A stretch of 64,000 nucleotides of DNA, taken from Myxococcus xanthus. Its GTDB lineage: Bacteria > Myxococcota > Myxococcia > Myxococcales > Myxococcaceae. Positions 26,272-35,320 of the stretch are shown here, piece by piece. The notes beneath the pieces were generated by a model. The model saw only the letters and a list, made by a program, of their open reading frames with translations. It was not told where the DNA came from and did not search any database. Position numbers and translations under genes: made by a program. How positions within the stretch are numbered: position 1 is the first letter of the stretch; every line of letters starts with the position of its first letter. The stretch lies in the NCBI RefSeq assembly GCF_900106535.1, contig NZ_FNOH01000007.1, positions 1-64,000 on the forward strand, read 5' to 3'.

Positions 26272-27189
26272 GTGAAACTGCTGCAACACTTCTCGGATGA
26301 TTTGGAGTCGCTGGTGGCGCGTGCCTCGCCCGCCGTCGTGGGCGTGGAGCACGCACGCGGCCACGGCACCGGCCTCTTCCTCACACCGGACGGCTACGTC
26401 CTCACCAACCGCCACGTGGTGGTGCGCGGCTCACGCAAGCTCACCGTCCAGCTCTCCAACGGAGAGGAACTGCGTGGCACCCTGGTGGGCAGCGACGCCC
26501 CCACCGACCTGGCCGTGGTCCGCGCGGAGGGCGGTGACTTCCCCACCCTGCCGCTCGCCGAGCCCGAGTCGGTGCGCGTGGGCCAGCTCGTCATGGCCAT
26601 TGGCAACCCGTTCCACCTGGAACAGTCCGTGTCGCTGGGCGTGGTGAGCGCCATCAACCGCAGCATCAGCCTGCCCGACGGCGTCATGCTGGAGGGCATG
26701 CTCCAGACGGATGCCGCCATCAATCCGGGCAACTCCGGGGGGCCGCTGCTCAACATGCGAGGACAGGTGGTGGGCCTCAACACGCTGGTGTTGCCCTACG
26801 CGCAAGGTATCGGCTTCGCGGTGAGCGCCACCACGGCGGCGTGGATTGCCAGCCTGCTCATCCAACGCGGCAAGGTGGACCGGCGCTTCCTGGGCATCGC
26901 CGCGACGGCGGTGAGCCTGGACGCACGACTCACCCGGGAGAACGGCCAGTCCCGCGCGGTGAAGGTGCTCCGCGTGCAGGACGGGACACCTGCCCACGAG
27001 GCCGGACTCCAGGTGGATGACTTACTGCTGGCCATCAACCAGCGGCCGGTGAACAGCGTGGACGACCTCCAGCGGCTCATGGCGCTGGCCACGGAGGACG
27101 AGGTGACGCTGGACCTGCTGCGCAAGGGCGGTGGCCGCAAGACGGCCCAGGCACGGACGCGACCGCGCATGGAGCCCGTGGCCGCCTGA
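26272..27189 (+). CDS. HtrA/DegP-like serine protease with PDZ domain
   Basis: A 305-residue protease with a complete-looking triad: His in LTNRHVV near residue 47, Asp in PTDLAVV near 78, and Ser in NPGNSGGPLLN near 157. One PDZ domain follows at about 210-290 (DGTPAHEAGLQVDDLLLAINQ). There is no recognisable export signal, so it may act in the cytoplasm. The GTG start has GGGAGG just upstream and follows the pseudoprotease by 12 bases. Substrates are unknown; a protein quality-control role is the family norm. Confidence 0.88.
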   Translation: MKLLQHFSDDLESLVARASPAVVGVEHARGHGTGLFLTPDGYVLTNRHVVVRGSRKLTVQLSNGEELRGTLVGSDAPTDLAVVRAEGGDFPTLPLAEPESVRVGQLVMAIGNPFHLEQSVSLGVVSAINRSISLPDGVMLEGMLQTDAAINPGNSGGPLLNMRGQVVGLNTLVLPYAQGIGFAVSATTAAWIASLLIQRGKVDRRFLGIAATAVSLDARLTRENGQSRAVKVLRVQDGTPAHEAGLQVDDLLLAINQRPVNSVDDLQRLMALATEDEVTLDLLRKGGGRKTAQARTRPRMEPVAA

Positions 27190-27190
27190 C

Positions 27191-27565
27191 TCAGGCCACG
27201 CCGCCCGGCGTCCGCCCCTGCGCGTCCGGCATCTTCCCCTGGAGCAGCAGGTTGTCGCCCCGGCAGAGGCTCTTGTAGGACCACACGCAGAACGAGTCTC
27301 CAGGACGTGACTCCTGGAGATACTCGTCCAGCACGTCGGCATCGTCACAGATGAAGCGGTGCGGGGCGCGCGTCTCCCGGTAGAAGCGGTGCTCGATGAT
27401 GAGCGGGCTCTTGTTCGCCAGCATCTCGCGCAGGCGGCTCAACGTGTCCGGGTCGGTGATGCGTGAGCCTTCGAGTGTCCACGCGTCCATGGTGCGGTGC
27501 CGCGCCTTTCTTCCCACGAGCTGAAACGGGCCCGGAGGATGATAGCGGATGACGGCCCACGTCAT
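27191..27565 (-). CDS. Unknown protein paired with the UBP zinc-finger gene
   Basis: A 124-residue protein of no recognised family. The start at 27565 overlaps the stop of the preceding gene (ATGA), arguing for translational coupling. It contains a conserved-looking FICDDADVLDEYLQESRPGD stretch and C-terminal CVWSYKSLCRGDN. There is no membrane segment. Its stop lies one base from the stop of the convergent HtrA gene. Confidence 0.65.
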   Translation of the reverse strand: MTWAVIRYHPPGPFQLVGRKARHRTMDAWTLEGSRITDPDTLSRLREMLANKSPLIIEHRFYRETRAPHRFICDDADVLDEYLQESRPGDSFCVWSYKSLCRGDNLLLQGKMPDAQGRTPGGVA

Positions 27566-27855
27566 AGCCGCGCATCGTGCGATGGCGCCGGACGGTGCTC
27601 GGTGAAGAGTTCGTCCTCATAGCACCAGGCCCACTCCTCCCCCGGCTCGAAGGACTGGACGACGGGATGCGCCGACTGCTGGAAGTGCTTCGTCGCATGC
27701 CGGTTGGGCGAGGAATCACAACATCCCACATGGCCACAACTCAGGCAGCGACGCAGGTGCACCCAGCTTGCGCCCATGGCCAGACATTCCTCGCAGCCTC
27801 GCGAGCGCGGAGGCGGGTCTTCGGCCTGTCGGATGTGCTCGCAAATCGGCTCCAT
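27562..27855 (-). CDS. UBP-type zinc-finger protein
   Basis: A 97-residue zinc-finger protein with the zf-UBP pattern: CEHI..., then CEECLAMGASWVHLRRCLSC, then GHVGCCDSSPNRHATKHFQQ and HPVVQSF. In eukaryotes this fold binds ubiquitin C-termini; bacterial standalone copies are known but their ligand is not. The conserved Cys/His ligands look complete. It overlaps the following unknown gene and is divergent from the MFS gene. Confidence 0.85.
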   Translation of the reverse strand: MEPICEHIRQAEDPPPRSRGCEECLAMGASWVHLRRCLSCGHVGCCDSSPNRHATKHFQQSAHPVVQSFEPGEEWAWCYEDELFTEHRPAPSHDARL

Positions 27856-28020
27856 GTGACACCTCTCTGTGACTGGGGCGACCAGTGCCCTCTACAGCGT
27901 AGGCACTGGGTGCGAGGACCTTCAGTGAGCACCAGCCAGGATGGCGAGCCACTGGAGGCACGTCCCCACCCCGCAGCAGCGGATGGCACGCGCGGAGCCC
28001 CGGGCGCACGGTAGAGCCAC

Positions 28021-29436
28021 ATGCCCACCAACGCCCCCGACACCACCGTCGCCTATGACAGTCCTCGCGGCCGGGGTGTGCTGCTCGCCAGCGTGCTGGG
28101 CAGCGGCATGGCGTTCCTCGATTCCACCGCCGTCAACGTCGCCCTGCCCGCCATGGGCCGCGAGCTGCACACGGGCCTGTCCGGCCTCCAATGGGCCGTG
28201 GACGCGTACCTGCTCACGCTCGGCTCCCTGGTGCTCACCGGGGGCGCGCTCGGCGACGCGAAGGGCCAGCGACGCGTCTTCCTGCTGGGCATGCTCGCCT
28301 TCACCGTCACGTCAGTGCTGTGCGGCCTGGCGCCCAACACCTGGACGCTGGCCGCCTTCCGCGCGGCGCAGGGTGTGGGAGCCGCGCTGCTGGTGCCCGC
28401 GAGCCTCGCATTGCTGCGCACGTCGTTCCCGCCTCAGGACCGGCAACGCGCCGTGTCCGCCTGGGCCGGACTGTCCGGCGTCACCACGGCCGTGGGGCCG
28501 CTGCTGGGTGGGTGGCTCGTGGACGCAGGCTCATGGCGCTTCGTCTTCTTCCTCAACGTGCCCCTGGCCGCGCTCACCGCGTGGGCGGCGCTGCGCCACG
28601 TGCCGGACATCGCGCCGAAGACAGGGGCGCGCGGGTTGGACGTCGCGGGCTCGGTGACGGCGGCGCTCGGGCTGGGTGGCCTCATCTACGCGCTCATCGA
28701 AGGCCCCGCCCACGGCTGGCCCCTGGCGGCCATCGGCGCCGCGGCCGGAGGCGCCGTCCTGCTGGCCGCGTTCTTCGTCCTGGAGGCACGGCAGCGGGAG
28801 CCGATGCTTCCGCTCACCCTCTTCCACTCGCGCACCTTCTCCGGCGCGAACCTCACCACGCTCGTCGTGTACTTCGCGCTCGGAGGCGCCACCTTCCTGG
28901 TGGTGCTCGCCCTGCAGCAGCAGCTCGGCTATTCGGCGCTCGGCGCGGGAGCAGCGCTGCTCCCCATCACGCTGATGCTGCTTCTGTTTTCACCTTCGGT
29001 GGGGCGGCTCGCGGGGCACATCGGCGCACGTCCGTTGATGACGGCGGGGCCGCTGCTCGCGGGCGTGGGGCTGGCGCTCCTGACGCGCATCCAGCGCGGT
29101 GGTGACTACGTCAGCACCGTGCTGCCTGGCATCCTGGTGCTGGGACTGGGGCTGGCGCTCACCGTAGGCCCGCTCACGGCGGTGGTGCTCGGCGCCGTCG
29201 AGGACCGCTACGCGGGCATCGCCTCTGGCGTGAACAACGCCGTGGCCCGCCTCGCCGGCCTGCTCGCGGTGGCGCTGCTGCCGCTGCTGGGCGGCCTCGC
29301 TGGCGACACCGGCATGGACTTCCTGGTGGGCACACGGCGCGCGCTCTGGGTGTCCGCCGGCCTGTGCGCCGTGGGAGCGCTGTGCTCGCTGCTCACGATT
29401 CCACGCGAGGCCGGGCGCACGACCTCCGCGCAATAG
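28021..29436 (+). CDS. MFS exporter (DHA2/EmrB type)
   Basis: A 471-residue transporter with about 14 hydrophobic segments, typical of the drug:H+ antiporter-2 family. Motif A-like sequence is GGALGDAKGQRRVFLLG near residue 74, and the antiporter motif C is GLSGVTTAVGPLLGGW near 152. It probably exports a toxic compound or antibiotic at the inner membrane. No regulator or adaptor is adjacent. It is divergent from the UBP zinc-finger gene. Confidence 0.88.
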   Translation: MPTNAPDTTVAYDSPRGRGVLLASVLGSGMAFLDSTAVNVALPAMGRELHTGLSGLQWAVDAYLLTLGSLVLTGGALGDAKGQRRVFLLGMLAFTVTSVLCGLAPNTWTLAAFRAAQGVGAALLVPASLALLRTSFPPQDRQRAVSAWAGLSGVTTAVGPLLGGWLVDAGSWRFVFFLNVPLAALTAWAALRHVPDIAPKTGARGLDVAGSVTAALGLGGLIYALIEGPAHGWPLAAIGAAAGGAVLLAAFFVLEARQREPMLPLTLFHSRTFSGANLTTLVVYFALGGATFLVVLALQQQLGYSALGAGAALLPITLMLLLFSPSVGRLAGHIGARPLMTAGPLLAGVGLALLTRIQRGGDYVSTVLPGILVLGLGLALTVGPLTAVVLGAVEDRYAGIASGVNNAVARLAGLLAVALLPLLGGLAGDTGMDFLVGTRRALWVSAGLCAVGALCSLLTIPREAGRTTSAQ

Positions 29437-29564
29437 GAGCACGGGACCAAGCGCACCGCGTGGGTCCAACAAGCGCTCATGACGTCGTCGCGGGATGGCG
29501 CCTCGGCCCCCGGCTGGCTTCTTCGCGGCCTTGCCGGCGTGCGGGCTGTCCCCAGGCCCGCATC

Positions 29565-29801
29565 TCAATGACGTCCGTGGTCGTCACTCAGCGGAGGTGC
29601 CTCGCGCGCCGGCTCGGTGCCCTTCTGAGCGCCGTAGCCGCCAATCCCCTTCTGGAGGATGCGGTCTTCGCCCACGTCTTCGTCCGTCACGTCGCCTCGC
29701 ACCGGGCCTTTCTGGTGCCGCGCCTCGCGCTCCAGTTCTTCCGGGCGCGTCGTGTCCATCCGCTCGTCGCCCCGTACCGGACTGCCCTTGTTGTCGGCCA
29801 T
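29565..29801 (-). CDS. Small acidic hydrophilic protein
   Basis: A 78-residue protein, highly charged and lacking hydrophobic segments (NKGSPVRGDERMD, LEREARHQKG, VTDEDVGEDRI). AAAGGGG lies 8 bases before ATG 29801; an ATG six bases further upstream is an alternative. It is likely disordered. No family is recognised. The sequence between it and the MFS gene (29437-29564) holds nothing I can identify. Confidence 0.5.
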   Translation of the reverse strand: MADNKGSPVRGDERMDTTRPEELEREARHQKGPVRGDVTDEDVGEDRILQKGIGGYGAQKGTEPAREAPPLSDDHGRH

Positions 29802-29890
29802 GGTCATTTCCCCTTTCAGAGGGAAAGGTCCGAACCGCCCTCGCACCGGACAAGGCACCTGCCATGGCGCCGTCGCCTGCCGCCCAAGCA

Positions 29891-29924
29891 GAAGGCCCCC
29901 GCCCCAGCAGGGACGAGGGCCTTC
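29891..29924 (-). terminator. Hairpin after the redoxin gene
   Basis: GAAGGCCC (29891-29898) pairs with GGGCCTTC (29917-29924) across an 18-base loop, and the stem ends in a short T-rich stretch on the minus strand. It is 26 bases beyond the stop of the redoxin gene in its reading direction. Confidence 0.5.
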
Positions 29925-29949
29925 GGGAATCCACACAGCCGAACCAGCG

Positions 29950-30531
29950 CTAGCTCTTGTACTTCACCGAGCAGCCGTAGGGCGTGGTGGTGCTCGCCGG
30001 GACCTGCTGGCCACCCACCACCGCGTCCACCGCCGTCTTCACATGGTTGGCCGGCTTGGCGTTCTTGCCGCGCGGGTCATCGTCGATGGCGCCCGCGTAG
30101 CGGACAACGCCCGTCTCGTCGATGACGTACATGTGCGGCGTCGTCTTCGCGCCATAGGACTTGCCTACCGTGCCGCTCGCGTCCTGGAGAACCGGGTAGG
30201 GGAAGCCCTCATCCTTCTTCCACGCCGCGGACTTCTCCGGGGTGTTGTGCGCGGTGGAGTCCACCGCCAGCCACACCACCTTCTTCGCGTCGAAGCCCTT
30301 CAGCGTGGTGACCATCGTGTCGTTCTTGTAGTGCCGCTGAACGAAGGGGCACTCGGGGTTGGTCCACTCCAGGACCACGACCTTGCCCTTGTACTGCGCC
30401 AGCGTGTGCTCCTTGCCGGACTCGTCCTTCAGCGTGAAGGTCGGCGCGGGCTTGCCAACTTCCGCGTCGGCGAGGGCGGGCGCCCCGATGAGTAACGTGC
30501 CCAGCGCGAGTGCGGTGAAGACCTGCTTCAT
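29950..30531 (-). CDS. Exported redoxin (AhpC/TSA-like)
   Basis: A 193-residue thioredoxin-fold protein with a signal peptide (MKQVFTALALGTLLIGAPALA). The single active-site cysteine is in NPECPFVQRHY near residue 61, the CPF variant found in redoxin-domain proteins that lack the second CxxC cysteine. One more cysteine sits near the C-terminus (YGCSVKY). GGAGGAACGCC precedes the ATG. It lies 46 bases after the DsbD-like gene on the same strand, suggesting it receives electrons from it in the periplasm. Confidence 0.85.
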   Translation of the reverse strand: MKQVFTALALGTLLIGAPALADAEVGKPAPTFTLKDESGKEHTLAQYKGKVVVLEWTNPECPFVQRHYKNDTMVTTLKGFDAKKVVWLAVDSTAHNTPEKSAAWKKDEGFPYPVLQDASGTVGKSYGAKTTPHMYVIDETGVVRYAGAIDDDPRGKNAKPANHVKTAVDAVVGGQQVPASTTTPYGCSVKYKS

Positions 30532-30577
30532 GGCGTTCCTCCAGCGTTTTGGGGACTGCGGGGAAGACAGCGCGACT

Positions 30578-32902
30578 TCAGTGACTCGGGAAACCCGCGG
30601 CGCAGAGGACGTTCGCGCCGTTGCCCAGCTTCGAGGGTGCACACGCCGCCGCGCGCGTCACGGCGTCCGTCACCACGCCCGGCGTGAGCAACTCCGGCAG
30701 CACCTCCGGCTTGTCGGGGGCGCCCGGGCTCAGCACCAGGTACATGGGCACACCGGCCCGGCCGTGCTCGGCCAGCTTGGTGGTGATGCTCGCGTCCCGG
30801 CGCGTCCAGTCCGCGATGAAGAAGGCCACCTGGTGCTTCTTGAAGGCGTCCCGCACCTCGTCGGTGGACAGCACGGTGCGCTCGTTGAACTTGCAGGTGA
30901 GGCACCAGTCCGCAGTGAAGTCGATGAACACCGGCTGGCCCGCCGCCAGCGCCGCGTTCACCGCGTCCGCGCTCCACGGCTGCGCCTGCGCCACCGTGGA
31001 CCCGACCCGAGGCGCCTCCACGGGGTCCTGGTCATCGAAACGCAACGTCAGCAGCCCTGACGCCACCAGCACGCCCGCGGCCACCGCCACGGTGGCCAGC
31101 TTGCGCACACCGTCCTGCGCCTGCCCCTGACCGTACAGCCACGTGACGAGCCCCACCGCGACCAGGAACGCCAGCAGCCGCGCCATGCCGTCCACGCCGG
31201 CCAGCCCGCCCATTACCCACACCAGCCAGACAGTGGTGGCCAGCAGCGCGAAGCCCAGCACCTGCTTGAAGCGCTCCATCCACGCGCCCGGCTTGGGCAG
31301 CTTCTTCGCCAGCCCGGGCACCAGCACCAGCACACAGAAGGGCAGCGCGAGCCCCAGGCCCAGCGCGGTGAAGACGGCCAGCACCGTCATGGGGCCCGCC
31401 GCGAAGGCGAAGCCCACCGCGGTGCCCAGCAGCGGCGCCGAGCACGGCGTGGCCAGCACCACGGCCAGCACGCCCTCGCCAGCGCTGTGCATCAGGCCGT
31501 GGCTCTGGTCCACCTTGCCCGCCAGCGCCGTGCCGTCCAGGCCCACGTTGAAGACACCGAAGAGGTTGAGCGCGAAGGCGACCAACACCGCGCACACACC
31601 CGCGACGAAGAGCGGCTCCTGGAACTGGAAGCCCCAGCCCACGCTCGCGCCACCCGCGCGCACCGCCAGCACGACGCTGGCCAGCAGCAGCATGGTGCCG
31701 ATGATGCCCGCCGCGTAGGCCGCCGCATGCGCGCCGACGCGGCCCTGCTCCTGCTGCACCATGCGCGTGAAGCCGTAGGCCTTGAGCGCCAGCACGGGGA
31801 ACACGCACGGCATCAGGTTGAGCAGCGCGCCACCGAAGAAGGCGAACACCAGCGCCAGCCCCAGGCCCATGGACGACTCGGCCGCGGGCGGCGTGGCGAT
31901 GGCGGCGCCCACCGGCTTCACCGCCGCGATGCTGTCCTTCACCGACGGCGGCTTCACCACGGCCGGCGTCCCAGCCGCGCCACCGGCCGCCACCAAGGGG
32001 GCCAGCGGCGCCGTCACCTCGAGGTACTGGTAGCCCGTGGCCGCCGTGCCCAGGCGCAGCACGCCCGTCAGGTCCGGCGCCGACGCCTGCGCGTCCGGCT
32101 CCGCCTTGCCCTTGAGTTTGAAGCGGCCCGGACCGTCCGAGGCCAACCCCACGCGCACGACGCCGGGGATGCGGTCGGCGACGAAGAAGTCACCTTCCAC
32201 CGCGGGCACCGCCGCGCCGCCCGGGGCCGTCAGGGTGAGGGTGCCGGTGAAATCCTGGCCCGCGGTGAGCTGCGGCGCATCCAGCGCCACCGTCGCCGCG
32301 GGGCCGCTGTCCTTGGCGGGACGGGGCACCTTGGCCAGCTCGGTGTCGAAGACAGCCGCTGTCTCGGCGTCGCGCACCGTCTGGGGACCCAGGGGGATGG
32401 AGCGCGTCAGCATCAGCTCCGCGGGGATGCAGTGCACCTCGCACACCAGCGCTTCCACGGCGGCGGACACCGTCAGCAGGCCCGTGGAGGGCCCTTCCAC
32501 GGCCTTCGCGTCGGCGATGAGGATGGCCTCACCGTCATAGCCATGGGTGGTGATGAAGCCGTCGGGCGTGCGGAACGTCTGCGGGAAGGGCCACTGCAGC
32601 GGCCCCACGGTGACGCCGGGCGTGTCCCACGCCACTTCCGTCTCCAAGCCGGAGTCGCCCGGGTTCTTCCAGTAGACGTGCCAGCCTGGATCCAACCGGA
32701 AGCGCACGCCCACGCGGAAGGTGTCTCCCGGCTTCACCTCGGTGGCGTCCACCAGGAGGGCACCCTCGATGCGAGGGTCGCCTTCGTCCGGCGCGCTCGA
32801 TGCCACCGCCGACGCGGGCAGGTCCGCCCACGCGACCGCCGCCACCAGCAGCAGTCCGATTCCACCAACAACGCCGAGCCTCTTGGACTGCTGATGCGTC
32901 AT
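30578..32902 (-). CDS. DsbD-like thiol:disulfide interchange protein
   Basis: A 774-residue protein that moves electrons from the cytoplasm to the periplasm. It has an N-terminal signal, then an extended periplasmic region of about 330 residues, then a bundle of about eight membrane segments. The membrane cysteines appear in NLMPCVFPVLALK and VVLATPCSAPLLG. The C-terminal thioredoxin domain has ADWCLTCKFN. The N-terminal region lacks an obvious DsbD-alpha CxxxxC pair, although it contains CEVHC near 140; the architecture fits ScsB/DsbD relatives. GGGAG precedes the ATG at 32902. Confidence 0.88.
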   Translation of the reverse strand: MTHQQSKRLGVVGGIGLLLVAAVAWADLPASAVASSAPDEGDPRIEGALLVDATEVKPGDTFRVGVRFRLDPGWHVYWKNPGDSGLETEVAWDTPGVTVGPLQWPFPQTFRTPDGFITTHGYDGEAILIADAKAVEGPSTGLLTVSAAVEALVCEVHCIPAELMLTRSIPLGPQTVRDAETAAVFDTELAKVPRPAKDSGPAATVALDAPQLTAGQDFTGTLTLTAPGGAAVPAVEGDFFVADRIPGVVRVGLASDGPGRFKLKGKAEPDAQASAPDLTGVLRLGTAATGYQYLEVTAPLAPLVAAGGAAGTPAVVKPPSVKDSIAAVKPVGAAIATPPAAESSMGLGLALVFAFFGGALLNLMPCVFPVLALKAYGFTRMVQQEQGRVGAHAAAYAAGIIGTMLLLASVVLAVRAGGASVGWGFQFQEPLFVAGVCAVLVAFALNLFGVFNVGLDGTALAGKVDQSHGLMHSAGEGVLAVVLATPCSAPLLGTAVGFAFAAGPMTVLAVFTALGLGLALPFCVLVLVPGLAKKLPKPGAWMERFKQVLGFALLATTVWLVWVMGGLAGVDGMARLLAFLVAVGLVTWLYGQGQAQDGVRKLATVAVAAGVLVASGLLTLRFDDQDPVEAPRVGSTVAQAQPWSADAVNAALAAGQPVFIDFTADWCLTCKFNERTVLSTDEVRDAFKKHQVAFFIADWTRRDASITTKLAEHGRAGVPMYLVLSPGAPDKPEVLPELLTPGVVTDAVTRAAACAPSKLGNGANVLCAAGFPSH

Positions 32903-33101
32903 GCGACTCCCGTTAACCCAGAGGAGGCCGGCCCGCCAGCGGCAGACACGTGCCTCCGAGCACAGTGAACCATCCGGGCAGGCGGGCATTCCCCTCGCAT
33001 GACGCGCCACGCCCACTCCCAGGCGGACAGTCCGAGCAGGAGGGGTTACAGCGTCACAGAGGTAACGTCATGAACCCACAAGGGCAGCCGAGCGACGGGC
33101 G

Positions 33102-34349
33102 TCAGTCCTCGGTCTTCCAGGGCAGCAGCGCGGGCGCCGCGGGGCCCACGCGGCTCATGGTGATGCGGGAGACCTCGGAGTGCGCGCGGCGCATCACCAG
33201 CGCGGGGAGCTTGTTTGCCCGGCGCTCTATCACCCGGCGCAGGTCCGCCAGCCGCTCCACGTGGCGTTGCGCGGGCACCTCCGCCGAGCCGAGCCGCGCG
33301 AGTTTGTAGAGGGCGACGTCCGCGGCCTCCAGCGCCCGCTCAGCGGCGTCCTGGTGACGGCGGCCCAGGGCCTTCCACGCGGCGGCTTCACCGGCGACCA
33401 GGTCCAGCTCGGCGGACACGGCGCGCACGAAGCGGCCCGCGTCACTGTCGGGCAGCACACGCGTCACTGGCACGCTGATGCGCCGCGTATCGCCGCGCTC
33501 GGAGTAGGACGTGGACACGCCCAGGTTCCACTCCGCATCCCCCAACATGCCCGAGAAGAGGACGCGGCGCGGGAAGGCCTGGGAGATGGCGCCCAGGGTG
33601 GCGCTCATGGCGTCGCCCTCCACGCGCGAGGGATAGCGGTGACGACAGCGGACGTCGGCGAAGCCCGTGGGCAGCACGTGCACGCGCGCGTCGGCGACGA
33701 CTTCACCGAAGAGCTCGGCGCCCAGTTGGCCCACGGCCATGGGCAAACCTTCCGGGTCATCCACGTGCACGAAGCCCGTGCCGGAGGGACTGGTGAGGGC
33801 CTCCAGGATGTCGGGCAGGTAGTGGCGGCCCAGCCCCAGCGCGTGGAGCATGACGCCGGACTCGGCGATGCGGGCGCCCTGGGTCTTGAACTCTGCGAGC
33901 TGCGACGGGCCTACCGAGGGCTCGCCATCAGTAAGCATCAGCACCTGGGGCCGGGCGCCGGGCACGAGCACGCGGCGGGCGGACTCCGAGGCGCGCTCCA
34001 CGGCCTCGTGCAGGGCGGTCCCCTCGCCGGACTCCAGGCGCGCGAGCACCTTGAGGAGCTGCGCCCGGGCGTTGGGGTCCATGGCGCGCATGGGGAGGAC
34101 CTGCTCGGGCTCGGCGTCGAAGGTGAGCAGGCCCAGGTAGTCGCGTGGGCTGGCGCGCTCCACGAGCGCCTGGGCGGCCTGCACCGCGGCGAGCAGCGGC
34201 ACGCCCCGCATGGAGGCGCTGCGATCCAAAGCGAGGTTGATGGCCACGGGCGCGCGGGGGGCGTCGGCGTCGGCTTCCAGGGTGACGAGGAGGAGCACCT
34301 CGCGGCCATGTTCGGCGTCACGCTCCACTGCCCAGGCCGTCTGCTTCAT
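33102..34349 (-). CDS. VWA domain protein
   Basis: A 415-residue protein with a VWA domain in its first 230 residues. The MIDAS sequence is LALDRSASMRG near residue 38, with a later MLTDGEPS near 120. The remaining part, about 190 residues, has beta strands and then a charged helical end. No signal peptide is seen. The start at 34349 is supported by GGGGGAG 5 bases upstream. It lies about 200 bases upstream of the DsbD-like gene on the same strand. Confidence 0.83.
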   Translation of the reverse strand: MKQTAWAVERDAEHGREVLLLVTLEADADAPRAPVAINLALDRSASMRGVPLLAAVQAAQALVERASPRDYLGLLTFDAEPEQVLPMRAMDPNARAQLLKVLARLESGEGTALHEAVERASESARRVLVPGARPQVLMLTDGEPSVGPSQLAEFKTQGARIAESGVMLHALGLGRHYLPDILEALTSPSGTGFVHVDDPEGLPMAVGQLGAELFGEVVADARVHVLPTGFADVRCRHRYPSRVEGDAMSATLGAISQAFPRRVLFSGMLGDAEWNLGVSTSYSERGDTRRISVPVTRVLPDSDAGRFVRAVSAELDLVAGEAAAWKALGRRHQDAAERALEAADVALYKLARLGSAEVPAQRHVERLADLRRVIERRANKLPALVMRRAHSEVSRITMSRVGPAAPALLPWKTED

Positions 34350-34614
34350 ACGTACTCCCCCGTGGTCGCACGAGGCATTGTGCCGCGAATCAATCTGCGG
34401 GAGCGGACCGCCCCCGATGCCGGACGTCTCATGGGCCACAACGCACGGGAGCGGGGGACGCTCACGGGCAGGCTGCGGGGTCTGAGAATGTCGGGAGTCG
34501 TGCTTTGGAGCAAGGGGGCCCGGGGGCTCACCCTGAAGGAGCCACCACGCGGGTATCCATTGCCCCGGTTACCGCTAGTGCCCCCGCGCGTCCACCGGCC
34601 GCGGGGGCCGCGAA

Positions 34615-34776
34615 TTACTCGGCCGCAGCCCAGCCGCCCCACGACTCCTCGGAGTAGCCCCAACGGCGGCCGGGCGCGCCCTCGTCGGCCTCAGAAGACT
34701 CCGCGCCACCGTCCTGCCGCGGATCCACATAAGGCAAACCTTCATCGTCCATGTACGTGGTGTCGTCGTGAACCAT
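34615..34776 (-). CDS. Small acidic protein, 53 residues
   Basis: A short gene with ATG at 34776 and a good ribosome site (GAGGAG, 6 bases upstream), ending at TAA 34615-34617. The protein starts MVHDDTTYMDDEGLP and ends in a W-rich GYSEESWGGWAAAE. It is acidic, rich in Asp, Glu, Gly and Trp, and has no Cys or membrane segment. Codon use matches the GC-biased pattern. No family is recognised. It is divergent from the Fe-S oxidoreductase gene. Confidence 0.6.
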   Translation of the reverse strand: MVHDDTTYMDDEGLPYVDPRQDGGAESSEADEGAPGRRWGYSEESWGGWAAAE

Positions 34777-35320
34777 CGCCGGCTCCTCTGGAGGCCACCC
34801 AGGTGAAGGGGGGCATCCCGCTTCGGTCGACCCGGGCTCGCCCCATGCGAGGCCCGCTCCATTAATCGTTGACCGATTTACCGACCATGTTGGAGATGTC
34901 GCCTCGCGTTGTAAAGCCCTTGGGGTCTCAAAGTTCTGGGGGCCGTGTAGCCCGTCTGCCTACCTGCCTGCTCTCCAACGAAGAGTGTTCGTAGTTACAG
35001 GCAGTTACGAACAGTCAGACGTCAGACAGTGCCCGTGGTAATCGCACAAGGTAAGCCCTGGGCCCGAGAAAGGAACCCCTACAGCGGTTTACTTCCGGGT
35101 ATTTTCAAAGGGTGCCTGCCTGCCGTCCGCCACTGGTAAATCCGTGCGATGGCCGCTCACTCCCCAGAGGACCCGGGCCGCGTTCTCCAGTGAAGGACAC
35201 CTGGGGCAGCAGGGTGCTTGATTCGAGAATCACCCCTGTTAGGGTTGAAGTGCACTCAAGAATTGCCGCGACGCGGCAGCCCGGGCCCATCCGCCGCGCC
35301 CGAGAGGTCCTCGGAGTCCC
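34777..35320. other. Intergenic region, 544 bases, with a palindromic site
   Basis: No gene is visible. It contains the inverted repeat at 34986-35013. The part nearest the oxidoreductase has the GGAG ribosome site before ATG 35321. Base composition here is visibly less GC-rich than in the coding regions. It must carry promoters for both divergent genes. Confidence 0.55.
34986..35013. promoter_or_regulatory. Candidate operator, 8-base inverted repeat
   Basis: TGTTCGTA (34986-34993) and TACGAACA (35006-35013) are perfect inverse arms separated by 12 bases. The arms-plus-spacer also contains a direct GTTAC repeat. The geometry suits a dimeric regulator. It lies about 210 bases from the 53-residue gene and 310 from the oxidoreductase. 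Confidence 0.4.

Noticed and set aside
33060..33310. Plus-strand frame starting near the end of the VWA gene
   Set aside because: It is antisense to the VWA coding region, which has an intact MIDAS motif and codon bias.
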